A DNA stretch of 64,000 nt from Undaria pinnatifida (taxonomy: Eukaryota; Sar; Phaeophyceae; Laminariales; Alariaceae). Below, one piece after another: positions 56,401 through 64,000 of this stretch (position 1 is the stretch's first letter; each line of letters opens with the position of its first letter). Both the position numbers and the translations under genes were made by a program. The notes under the pieces were generated by a model. It was not told where the DNA came from. It worked only from the letters and a program-made list of their open reading frames with translations, and did not search any database. The stretch is taken from contig JABAKD010000005.1 of assembly GCA_012845835.1 (NCBI GenBank), forward strand, positions 5,730,155-5,794,154. The letters run 5' to 3'.

Positions 56401-57743
56401 GTGCAGAGGACCTTGTGCGCAGCGGAGTGCTTCGGCAAGGCGATGGCGAAGTGCTGGCGCAGAAGCCTGTCGTTGGAGAGCTGGTGCAGGGCCAGGCTTC
56501 AACTTCCAACAGGGACGGGGGCGGTGCGCCGAGCGCCTCAGATGCATCATCGTCTGATGAAGGGCCAAGTGAGGGTGAGCTTGAGAAGACGCGAGAAAGG
56601 AGGGCGACAGCGGCAATATCCCAGCGCGACTGCGAACAGCTCTCCAGCGAAGAAGACGCCAATAATGGTGGAGGTGTCGGTGGAGGTCGCGGTGGTGGTG
56701 GTCGTGGTGTTGGCGGTGGTGGTGGTGGCGGTGGCGACGATGCTGGCGACCTAGAGGAAGAGGTAGGGGAGGAGGAGGAAGAGGTGGGGTTCGACTTGGA
56801 GCGGGAGTGTGGTGGCACCCTTGAAAATCTGGAACGGCACAGAGCCAAGTCTGACGATGGGGTTGACCAATCGCCAGCAGCGAATTCGGTGGAAAGCTCC
56901 GACAGCGACGAATCGAGCGACTCGGCCGGGGGCGCCGCTTTGGAATTCGAACAGTTTTTGGATACCATCAAAGGGGGTGTCGAAGGGGAAGGAAGGTCGA
57001 ACATGGATGCAGAGAGCACGGCGGTAGAGGACGGGGACAACGACGAGATCGATGCAGGCGACGAGGAAGCATTATCGGAAGTGCCGCCGCTGCAAGGGTT
57101 AGGGAACCTTGCGCGCGACGGGGCGCTGCCGCGGGGCGATGGAGAAGTACTGGAACAGAAGCGTGTGTTTGAAGGTCTTGCGCATGGTAAAACGTTCACT
57201 CCTAGCAGAGACAGGTTTGGTGCGACAAGCAGGGCAGACTCATCGTCAGTTCACGAAATATCAGGCGAGGGCGACCTCGAGAAGAGGCGAGCAAGTGGGT
57301 TGGCGGCGGCAGCAGCCGAGCGCGACTGCGAATCGCATTGTAGCGATAGTGAGGATAACGATATTGATGGTGGCGATGATACTGGCGTCGTGGAAGAGGA
57401 AGAGGGGGAGGAGGAGGAGGAGGAAGAGGTGGGGTCCGACTTAGAGCGGGGGTTCGATGACATTCTTGAAGAACCAGTTAATAGCACATTCACGTCCGAC
57501 GGCGTTGTTGACCAATCGCCAGTAGCAAATCCAATCGATAGTGCACTTTCGCCTAGTCAAATGGGAGCTCCTTCGAGTCGGCCATTGCCAGAGGTAGACG
57601 GGGGAGTCCAGGAGGGAGGGGGAGAAGATCGGGAAGTCGTTGAGAGTTCGTCTGAAAGCTCCGACTCAGAAGATAGCGGTAGCGAGCCGTCGGGCGACGA
57701 TCAGGCGATCAAGGGATTCGAAGATTTTTTATCTGGGCTGTAA
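53442..57743 (+). CDS. Large acidic Ser/Asp/Glu-rich protein with five long repeats
   Basis: An intact frame of 1,433 codons from the first ATG (53,442). Upstream codons are open back to a TGA at 53,346 but lack ATG, so an upstream exon is possible (CGCCAG just before). Residues 1-60 look globular (VRYNIANMPRNP, FIHLTDAAFTIRGKRFPLTG). Residues 70-170 are basic and Gly-rich with KRKRPKTK and KKRARPK, likely nuclear signals. The rest is acidic. A unit of 200-232 residues repeats five times from about 54,249, each starting ESSDSDESS-S-GAAALEFEQFL and ending in GSDLERDFDNIL-like sequence after a Gly run and a Glu run. The C-terminus is FEDFLSGL. Ser-Asp clusters are typical casein kinase 2 sites. 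No family was recognised; a transcription or chromatin scaffold is my inference, and similarity to EAF-type elongation factors is only a thought. Confidence 0.75.
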   Translation: MVRYNIANMPRNPRNSAWTGQGGPTAFIHLTDAAFTIRGKRFPLTGSTQIGVRHRILGVPEIAPTGKKRARPKGKPDIPNRASPVRGAGIGGGGRDREDAERWADGGARGGNVQGEGGVTTGLKPGKRKRPKTKGGLGKIEGFGGERKFWGGKRARGERGERGVGSLKTNTRSVMRQQEADERGNDKDSESSSESDSETSDDSLDDLTKELDGMDSSGEGADNGDDNDGDQYIDDDGKTSASQRSSTAAPKTEGKGKEGSEVDGGDPDSESSDSDESSGSVGAAASEFEQFLSTIKGGVRLERGLNIDAEVTGVEGAENDEVKADDKGLFSGTTSQAGARNLPRDGALPQGDDVSLANKLVVGGLLHSKAVTASCEGGGWRGGVGASSIDDGPSKGELAKGRSSRLGATTPERIYGLHCNDDDDADDGGCRAGGGGGNGGGGGGDMDQEEEEEETGERKEVEEEEVGSDLERDFDNILGEPGQKSVSPNHVVDNSPAADATESSDSDESSGSIGAAALEFEQFLDTIKGGVGGEGGLNMDAQGTAVEGSDNADDGEVVLEASPLEGAGNLARDGVLLHGDREVLAQKPVGELVHGQALTPSRGGASSAAGEKPSEGEHAKERRRRVETTASERDCEPHSSEEVADGGGGGGGGGGGQGAGNMEKEVGSDLARDFGYIVESLGQNIATSNDVVAQSPAANATESSDSDESSDSIGAAALDFEQFLDTIKRGVGGDGGSNVDAAGTAVEESGNDEAEADGEVLSDTPPLEGTGGVALDGVLPQGDGGVLTQKPVSRELVHGRALTSSRDGDGARTAAGASPSNERPGEVEHEKRRDGRMTAATPQLDCEEYSSDYADSGGGSSGSVNAGDIAAQVEEEEEEEEEVGSGLERDFGGILENPRRNSATSDDAVDQSLAADAMESSDSDESSDSVGAAALEFELFLDTMKGGAGREGGSNVDAAGTTVENSKNDATEADEEEALVGASPLKGAEDLVRSGVLRQGDGEVLAQKPVVGELVQGQASTSNRDGGGAPSASDASSSDEGPSEGELEKTRERRATAAISQRDCEQLSSEEDANNGGGVGGGRGGGGRGVGGGGGGGGDDAGDLEEEVGEEEEEVGFDLERECGGTLENLERHRAKSDDGVDQSPAANSVESSDSDESSDSAGGAALEFEQFLDTIKGGVEGEGRSNMDAESTAVEDGDNDEIDAGDEEALSEVPPLQGLGNLARDGALPRGDGEVLEQKRVFEGLAHGKTFTPSRDRFGATSRADSSSVHEISGEGDLEKRRASGLAAAAAERDCESHCSDSEDNDIDGGDDTGVVEEEEGEEEEEEEVGSDLERGFDDILEEPVNSTFTSDGVVDQSPVANPIDSALSPSQMGAPSSRPLPEVDGGVQEGGGEDREVVESSSESSDSEDSGSEPSGDDQAIKGFEDFLSGL

Positions 57744-58282
57744 GGTCTCGGCGTAGCAGTTTTCTTGGACCGGATTGAATGCTCCGATCGCGCAGCGTGT
57801 GCATCACACCGCTGGCGATGGGCTGTCGATAAATTGTTAATTAAACATTGTGCGAACATGGAACGACCAAGGGACTTTTTGCCTGTTTTTGTGGTTTAGT
57901 CTTTTCTTCACGTTTTGTTTCCATCCACGCGGCAACCCGGAGCCACAGAAACGACATCCCCTTCCCACAACATGTCGCGTTTGCTTCCTTCAATTGGGTT
58001 GTCTCGCGTCAGGTTTGCACTTACTTCCTCCGCTCGTGGAGCTGCGCCGCCATGCATTATGGAAGTAACGCAACGCCTGACGCGCAGGCCAGCTTACTTG
58101 GGCCTGCAGTTCGCCGGTGTCAACTGGGGCCTCTGAAACGGAAATTTAGTTCTTGCCCTTCTGCTTGTCTGTTCTTTCACGGTGACATGAGTTGTGTGAA
58201 AATCAGCTCTTTCTCCCCTCGCAGCTCGCAGCTTTGAGCGCAAATCATCTTCCATGCGTCGTCCGTTAGATATCATGCTGTA
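57744..58282. other. 3' flank of the acidic protein gene
   Basis: Presumably 3' untranslated sequence and spacer. Short ATG frames exist on both strands (57,973-58,136 plus; 58,094-58,276 minus, which contains a GTAAGC donor-like site), but I cannot decide between them. Confidence 0.35.
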
Positions 58283-58590
58283 TCAGGCAGGCTTCTTCTG
58301 CCTACCCACTCGAACAACCCATGGCGGCGTGCGAGAGAGCCGGTTGATAGCGACAAGATACATCTGACGAATTAAATGTGATCCCTCGCCTCCTCGCTTG
58401 CGAAAACCCAAGCGAGCGCTCTTGACGAAAGCCGCTGTGACCGGATGTTGACGCTGGCCATTATAATCGCAAAATCGGCTGTTTTCCGGCGCGCTTCGCT
58501 TGTTGATGTACGCGTCGCGCCACATTGCGGGTGCTGCAATATGTTCTCTATGGCAGAATACAGTTTGGTTTTCGGGCGCGATTCGAGCTC
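58283..58590 (-). CDS. Possible terminal exon of an unidentified gene
   Basis: The minus-strand frame is open from a TGA near 58,590 to the TGA at 58,283. It reads as protein: APENQTVFCHREHI, MWRDAYINKRSAPENSRF, QHPVTAAFVKSARLGFRKRG, ending TPPWVVRVGRQKKPA. The end is basic. There is an ATG at the MWRD position (58,525) but the upstream frame looks coding too, so an acceptor near 58,590 is likely. I do not recognise the family. No neighbouring exon was fixed. Confidence 0.3.
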
Positions 58591-58867
58591 AACTTCAGTG
58601 CATGCTGGATACATCTGCAATGTAACCGCAAAGTGCGGAGCGCAGGGGTTCCAGTGATGGGCAGCCTGGCACGCTCCTTCTTTTTGAAGGTTGTTTCGTC
58701 ATTTTTTGTTTCAGTAATGGCTTGGGGTCTAGTCTACAAGTAAGTGACAATAGGTGAGGGGTGAGGAGCTCGAGGCAGCAATAAGCATCCCCTGTTCCTG
58801 ACGTCTGTAACCCCTGAAGGATACATCGAAAGTTTACTGTGGCATTCTGAACTAGATACCGGTATTC

Positions 58868-59113
58868 GACGCGTGCTACGATAGAGGAAGGACGTTTTGC
58901 GATTTTTTTTCCCGAATGACGGGGCTCATCTTGACCCAAAATCGTCGGAAACAGGCGATTTGTTTGCATCATTCTCGTCGTGTACCTGGGCCAGGGGATT
59001 CTTCATCAGGTAGTAGTTTCGTTGTCTCCAAGTCGGCTTTTGGGAGAGGTCTTGAGCTCCGAAATCGAGGAACCCCAGACAAAACGTGGTGCATCTATAT
59101 CGTAGCACGCGTC
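58868..59113 (+). repeat. MITE with 19-bp terminal inverted repeats, second copy
   Basis: Starts GACGCGTGCTACGATAGAG and ends with the complement of GACGCGTGCTACGATATAG, one mismatch in 19. Same family and orientation as 27,042-27,289. Confidence 0.8.
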
Positions 59114-59204
59114 ATTCGTGCATTCCATTACGTTAGCCCACCCTGAATATTCGTAGATGCAGACCTAAACTGTCCTGCCGACGACGTCAAATATAACGCA
59201 TTCA

Positions 59205-59350
59205 CAGAGCGTGAGATGCAGAGATGTCTGTGTTTGGTGACACGCTCCATCTTGATTGAGTTCTTCGTTATTTTCCAATTTTTCAGAATGGTTCGGGGTC
59301 AAGTCTATATGAAAGCGACAAGATGTATCATAGGGGGCCCAAGGCAGACT
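59205..59350 (+). repeat. Diverged duplicate of 58,660-58,800
   Basis: GGTGACACGCTCC, TTTTTCAGAATGGTTCGGGG and AGTCTATATGAAAGCGACA resemble GGCACGCTCC, TTGTTTCAGTAATGGCTTGG and AGTCTACAAGTAAGTGACA. The two copies flank the MITE at 58,868-59,113. The open frame through this copy is therefore not taken as an exon. Confidence 0.45.
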
Positions 59351-59705
59351 TGAGCACCCTCCTTTATCGACACCTACTATCGCGCCTGCGGAATACTACT
59401 ATACGAAGTAGTACGTTATCCTGGTATCCTCTAGCGTGTAGCTACGTATTGGCGGTATAGACGCGCAATCCATACACCCACACTAACTCCTACAAATCGC
59501 ATACGTACCAGATGCCAGATATACATATTAACACATAATATTTGAGCCAACCCGGCTTGGAAGCTTGGATGTTCGTGTGATCACCCTGTACCCGAGCCAT
59601 ACGCTGCAGTTTATGCGCCTCGTTTCAGCACGGCGCTGCTAGCAGTTCAGGCTACGTCGAGGAGCGACGTATTCGGCAGCCCAACACAAGCTGCAACTTC
59701 TTCAG

Positions 59706-61597
59706 ACAGATGTTACCCGGAATCTCTCAGCAAATAACCCCGAAAAAATGTTTGCAAACTTTCAGGCCAAACTATCGACTTTCCATTGTCATAGGTCTAA
59801 AGGCAACAAATTTTGGGCACAGGGCAAGACTTCAGCATCAATTATTTTCCAAGGCAATCAAGACGTGTGACGGCCGGAATATGGCATTACGTGAGTGGCA
59901 ATCGAAGATTTGAGTATACCATAGTTTTGCCTCGGTGGATTATGTCTTGTTTTCTACCAGTAACCCGACGACCAAGTCCATTCTCCTAGGATATTGAGCA
60001 GTACTAGGTCCAGAAGCTTCGCACCAAGTATGTGGGTAATTTCCGTACCTTCTACAGACTTTGCGCGCTTTTTTTACGACGCAGGACGAGATGAGGCAAC
60101 TATCAATGTCGTGGTTTTGTGATCGGCTTTCAAAATTGGATTTGCGTCCCAGACACGCCGGTCTTCTCAACATCTCCCTCGCGTGAGCCATAGGGCAATC
60201 CCTCAGTACTACGGTACCATGTGTGGTGGCGAGCGGTTGCCATGGATGTACGCAGCGTATCACCCAGCTTGCTGCTCCCTAACGTATGCTTGAGCTAGAA
60301 CCAAGCCGACGATGCCGGATAGCAACGCCTGCAACCTTGGCCGCGGTAAATTGCTGGTTGCACCTGAGGGCGAGAGGGGCACAGACGATGCCGTCGGAGA
60401 AAAATACTTTACTCTAAATACGGAAACGGAGCTCTTTTTTAATGATTGGACTGTAGTTGTACAGGGTTCGGCGGCCGAAAAAGAACATATTTGCTCTCGT
60501 GAGTGCATTGCGCTGCTGCGATTAAGTTCGCCGACTGCAGTCTAACAGCCCTGCGTTAATTTTCCACGAGGTATGCATGTGACCAAGGACATACAACGAC
60601 TGGCGTCTTGCGAATCCTTTTCGCAGCAATAACAGCAGGCGGTTAATAACTATATCGTATACCATATGCGGCAGCGTGATTTGCGGTCACGATGTCGCGG
60701 CCCCGATTCGGATACGAATTTATTATCACAGTAACGCATTTGCCATCCGACAACTTGCAGCATGAAAGTCAAGGTAGATCACTCACAAAAACCCTCAGAA
60801 AGACGAAAATCCAATGATCACAGATAATATGGCAAGGAATCTTGCACATGGGCTGCATTTACTGATGAGCCAAATCCACATCTCACCGTTGCAGAAGTTG
60901 AAATCGCAGCAGAAGCGATTTCTCTCGTATGGTTCCCCTTCGAACTCGAAGTCCCAGCTGGATTCCTCACAGGATGTCTCGCATTTACGGTACTCACACT
61001 TGTTGGTTCTGCAAAAAGCGAGTGGTTGATTCGAATTAACTCAGCGCCCGAAAAACACGTGTTACTCATGCGGCGTACCATATCGCGAAAACGTGCGGTC
61101 GTTTCCAAAGGTGAGAATATGAAAGGCTGGCTAGTTAATCCGACATTAAACTCGCCCCGCAAGCGTGCGTACCTTGCGTTTCGTTCGCTCTCACGAGCTT
61201 GTGCCGCAGACAAAACGGGGTTCGTCTGTATTGCAGTGATTTAAAAGTGTACCAGTGCGTCGGATTGCTTTCGGGACTAGCTATGCGATAAGGCGGGTAC
61301 TCGTTCAAAAAGGCGTTAGGGTAGCCTCGGCTCATGGGCCCGGTCTCCGATGCTCCTACTGTACTATACTAAAATATACCAGCCAAATAGACTATCATCA
61401 GCAGAAAGTATGATGACGCAAAGTTAGGCGAATCACATTAATCTCCGCCCCCCCCAAGCGACAACCAACCCCAACCATCATATCGCTTCCTGGACGTTTT
61501 CTCCCATGGTCCCCATCCAAAGTTCACTCCTGCCAGCTAGATTTCGTCGGTATTGGTGGATGGTGTACGCTACTCACAGGCTATTCCATTTGTCTCC
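59706..61597 (+). CDS. Part of an unidentified multi-exon gene (five exon-like blocks)
   Basis: Five blocks read as protein and join with agreeing phases: 59,706-59,864, 60,085-60,182, 60,323-60,498, 60,895-61,110 and 61,537-61,597. Acceptors are good (CAACTTCTTCAG|, TTTTTTACGACGCAG|, CTCACCGTTGCAG|, ACTCCTGCCAG|; GCCGGATAG| is weaker). Donors are GTGTGA, GTGAGC, GTGAGT, GTGAGA and GTAGTA. Sample peptides are FANFQAKLSTFHCHRSKGNK, DEMRQLSMSWFCDRLSKLDL, EKYFTLNTETELFFNDWTVV, VWFPFELEVPAGFLTGCLAF and RFRRYWWMVYATHRLF. The fourth block has one hydrophobic segment. I do not recognise the protein. The start and end exons are not fixed, although 62,387-62,602 may be a later exon. Random open stretches could mimic this, so confidence is modest. 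Confidence 0.4.
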
Positions 61598-62386
61598 GTA
61601 GTAGCTTGTTCGACCACAGTCCGCCTCCGCCAAGGTCGACACTTCTTTCACGCAGTACGCATTCCTAAACGGAGCGTGTTTTGGAAACCAATAAGTGTTT
61701 TATGAGATGCTCGGTACTTGTTGCATTGGGTTCGGTCAACACCACCACAGCGTTTGCAATCCTTGTCATCTTTCCGCTATATTTCCGAGTTGACACAAGT
61801 TTTGCTTCTCACCCAGCACGACTATAGATATTGCTTTTCATTCTCCCTTGACGTAATTATTGAGAGAACACCTGCGTCCTAGTTGGAACCGAAGTCACCT
61901 GTATTGAAAAGGCACTGCTACACTTACACACGGTGGTGACCCATGGGAGGCCAACGCGCCAGTCCCTTGGACGAACTTCCAAGCTGATTTCTTCGGCGAT
62001 ATTTTGTCGGAGAAGAGTACCAGCGCCGAATGAGCGATGACCCAGTGGGGATACCTAGCCTATGGGAATGTCTCGACGACATATTTCTAAAGTCACCATT
62101 GTCATTGCGTGTGCTCGCTTCGCATTGGAGAACTATCGTCTCAAATAACTCGTCACTGGGTGGTGATACCTTGGGCATAAGGTGCACGTACAAGCAGTAG
62201 GTGTACTGCGTTTGGGGGTAGCAATGGCGGATTGCGAACATATCCGGTTTACATTGTTCGTCCTGCCGTCCTGTTTGTTGTATTGATAGTTAGGTACATT
62301 CTTCATAGATACCTGATACTCATCAATCTGTTAGTCAGCGACACAAAACATATAACACGGGGAACATGGTGCACCTCTGAACCCAG
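61598..62386. other. Unresolved stretch with competing open frames
   Basis: Between about 61,930 and 62,200 two plus-strand frames (WTNFQADFFGDILSEK; then VGIPSLWECLDDIFLKSPLS) and one minus-strand frame (VSPPSDELFETIVLQCEAS) all look partly coding. They may be one exon broken by a frameshift, or chance. I leave it unassigned. Confidence 0.3.
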
Positions 62387-62602
62387 AAACTTCCTCCGTC
62401 ATTCGGCATTCACAAGCCGGAAGCTGTGCCCTTTGCGTTCGTGCTAAACGGCCATGGCTATCGCTGGACGAAACCTGTGACTTGGCATGACGGCCGCAGG
62501 TTCATGTTGCGCATTCGTTTTCGGCACGGTCACACCTTCATCGCACCTGAAGCTCCGCAAGCTTTGCAAGCTTTGCAAATATACTTAACACTGCCCGAAT
62601 AG
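62387..62602 (+). CDS. Possible terminal exon of an unidentified plus-strand gene
   Basis: The acceptor CTCTGAACCCAG| is followed by 71 open codons to TAG at 62,600-62,602. The peptide is clearly protein-like: KPEAVPFAFVLNGHGYRWTK, TWHDGRRFMLRIRFRHGHTF and EAPQALQALQIYLTLPE. Both minus-strand alternatives are full of stops here. It may be the last exon of the gene seen at 59.7-61.6 kb, but the link between 61,597 and 62,387 was not found. Family unknown. Confidence 0.4.
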   Translation, partial: KLPPSFGIHKPEAVPFAFVLNGHGYRWTKPVTWHDGRRFMLRIRFRHGHTFIAPEAPQALQALQIYLTLPE

Positions 62603-62809
62603 GCTGGGTACTGATTCCAATACTCTACCAGTTCAGCCCCGTGACCACCTCTTTTTTAAGCGCGCGACGGATAAAGATATGAGTCTCCAACATCAAGGTG
62701 CCCTCGTCACGAGCAACGTTTCATACAGCACATGTTTGTCACGACCCGTCTAGTCTATACCTGGTATCTCATAACTCGTGACACTCCGCGATGACTGCTG
62801 AAAGCATAC

Positions 62810-63030
62810 CTGTGCTCTGGGCATATAAGCAATCCGTCTGGCTCCTTGAGGGATGCCAGACACCTCAGCGCATCCTGTGGATACTTTGCTGCTCTCACTC
62901 CGTCGGGGACAATGCCGGTGATAATCAACAAGAACACCATGACTTGGAGGCCAACACCGACGACACGCCTATCGCGTCGGTCGGATCGCGTAGCGCTCGC
63001 ACAGGTTTGGCGCACGTAATTCCAAACCAT
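62810..63030 (-). CDS. Possible first exon of a secreted or membrane protein
   Basis: ATG at 63,030, an Arg/Asp-rich start, then LQVMVFLLIITGIVPDGVRA, a good signal-peptide core, and KYPQDALRCLASLKEPDGLL before the donor CACAG|GTATGC at 62,810. The plus strand of the same interval is also open (62,791-63,045), and the neighbouring plus-strand exon at 62,387-62,602 would overlap this gene's intron, so the call is weak. Confidence 0.3.
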
Positions 63031-63310
63031 GATGCTTTAATTTAAGATTCTTAATCGGCCTCGGTTTTGAAATGAGCCTCCACACAATGCTGCTCGTAAT
63101 ACTCGCGGTGAGCCGTGCACTTTCCGTCCAACGGCAGCGGTGAGTTTGTCGTCGGCTCTACTGCAGGTCGTAAACGGCCGAAAAGCCAACGATTCGGTTT
63201 CTTAAACAAATGGAGGCGTTTTTGTTTTGCGCTTGATTGCGCCGCATGCAAACCTCGCACCCTCGATCGAGCAGCGCAAACCCTCAAGCCCTCTCTTTCA
63301 AGCCAGCGTG
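63031..63310. promoter_or_regulatory. Upstream region and 5' leader of the Trp/Asp-rich gene
   Basis: The interval before ATG 63,311 is open in frame back to 63,227 but holds no earlier ATG. It probably contains the promoter and 5' untranslated region. No specific element was identified. Confidence 0.35.
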
Positions 63311-63625
63311 ATGGCGGATGACTGGGACGATTGGGGCGACGATGAAGCTCAGTCTGATCACGATAATTCGGAGGGATGGGATTGGCCGACTGCGACTGAA
63401 GGTTCAACGGAACCTGCAGCTACTCCTGCTCTCTTGGAGGGACATACGATTTCAAGATCACAACGCCTTGTGGAAGAATCGAACCAAGGGGAAAGCGACG
63501 AGGGCCAGGAGACGGGAGCACAGCGTGCCAGGCAGGTCAGCGAGATGGCGGACAAGCACTTCGTTGAGCTCCAGAAGTATCAGGAAGACCTCGCGGATCC
63601 GTCTGTGAGGGAGGAAATCAATAAG
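63311..63625 (+). CDS. First exon of an acidic Trp/Asp-rich protein
   Basis: The exon has 105 codons from ATG (CAGCGTGATGGCGG) to the likely donor AATAAG|GTGCCA. The N-terminus MADDWDDWGDDEAQ ... EGWDWP has several W-x(1-2)-W motifs in an acidic setting. This type of motif binds the delta-COP mu-homology domain in Dsl1, ArfGAP and SCYL proteins (known for those families; its use here is inference). The rest (RQVSEMADKHFVELQKYQED, then LADPSVREEINK) is likely helical or coiled-coil. If the donor is not used the frame ends at a TAA 11 codons later. The remaining exons lie beyond the window. No name assigned. Confidence 0.45.
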
Positions 63626-63739
63626 GTGCCAAAAGAAATAGGAGTAGGTTGGTACTAATAATATCAGCTTTTCCACCGCATCCGTGATCTCGTAGTCGCG
63701 ATGATGCAAGTTTTATTAGTATGTTAAAAACATAGTGTA

Positions 63740-63840
63740 GATGTACCACGCAGCTTGCAAAGTTGAGTTTCAACCATTCAATCAGTCGTACTCACAGCTG
63801 ACGTTTTTCAAATATAATTAAAAAACGTCAAGTTGTGGAG
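63740..63840 (-). repeat. Copy of the GACGTCAGC...GCAAGCTGCG element
   Basis: Reads on the minus strand AACGTCAGCTGTGAGTACGA and then TGGTTGAAACTCAACTTTGC, nearly the same as 41,085-41,140 on the plus strand. It lies in the putative first intron of the Trp/Asp-rich gene. Confidence 0.65.
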
Positions 63841-64000
63841 ACGCTGGACGTGCAGACCACGCCGTGCGTATGCTCCTGGATACCCTGGATAACCTTGAGC
63901 TGGGGAAAGGGAGCGATGGGTTGTGATTTGCTGTCTAGATCCAGGCGCATAGGTACACAGCAGCACGAGCACTCGTACAGCACTTGTCGCATGCTGGTGT

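Noticed and set aside
54174-57199. Several long minus-strand frames opposite the acidic protein gene
   Set aside because: They are serine/proline-rich shadows forced by the Glu/Asp/Ser codons of the sense strand, including its repeats.
59250-59460. Open plus-strand block after TTTTTCAG (NGSGSSLYESDK...)
   Set aside because: The same acceptor-like segment is duplicated at 58.7 kb without an open frame, so it is repeat sequence rather than an exon.
62755-63045. Plus-strand 84-codon frame overlapping the possible secreted-protein exon
   Set aside because: Kept only the minus-strand reading because it has a signal-peptide core and a good donor; neither is secure.
1-64000. CRISPR arrays, bacterial operons, Shine-Dalgarno sites, rRNA genes
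   Set aside because: None is visible; tandem repeats here lack regular spacers and the gene structure is eukaryotic.

Overview
The window looks like nuclear DNA of a gene-poor, repeat-rich eukaryote. Coding blocks are bounded by GT-AG introns, there are secretory signal peptides and a eukaryotic general transcription factor exon, and most of the rest is retroelement debris, MITE-like hairpins and tRNA-derived SINE-like pieces. The style (long introns, DIRS-order retroelements, large secreted glycosyltransferases) makes me think of a stramenopile alga, perhaps a brown alga. That taxonomic guess rests on recollection, not on any search.

Layout. 1-7.3 kb: two decayed Ty3/gypsy pol fragments, one on each strand. 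7.3-28 kb: no convincing gene. This part holds SINE-like units, an inverted pair of hairpin MITEs, a large inverted repeat (about 13.06-14.41 against 17.36-18.70 kb) made of nested sub-repeats, a 306-bp tandem duplication and other short tandem repeats. 28.2-40.3 kb (minus): one four-exon gene that I reconstructed from phase-matched splice junctions. It encodes a signal peptide, extracellular-type regions and a GT-B/GT4 glycosyltransferase of about 903 aa. Its third intron holds a DIRS-order (Ngaro/PAT-like) retroelement at about 29,988-36,344, with zinc-finger gag-like, RT/RNase H and tyrosine-recombinase remnants and split direct repeats in the order A1-ORFs-B1-A2-B2. 40.5 kb (plus): the first exon of the TFIIA small (gamma) subunit, divergent from the glycosyltransferase and separated from it by 224 bp. 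41.7-44 kb and 52.07-52.97 kb: copies of a roughly 0.9-kb TIR element, three of them forming a mosaic. 44-52 kb: no gene seen. 53.4-57.7 kb (plus): an intact long ORF for a very acidic nuclear-type protein with five repeats of about 200-230 aa. 58-63 kb: exon-like blocks, several joined by phase-compatible introns, belonging to genes I cannot name. 63.3 kb (plus): first exon of a protein with an acidic Trp/Asp-rich N-terminus that continues past the window.

The most informative part is 28-41 kb, where a recombinase-encoding retroelement lies antisense inside a glycosyltransferase intron, its edge about 61 bp from a splice acceptor. All transposon ORFs seen here carry frameshifts or stops, so none looks autonomous.
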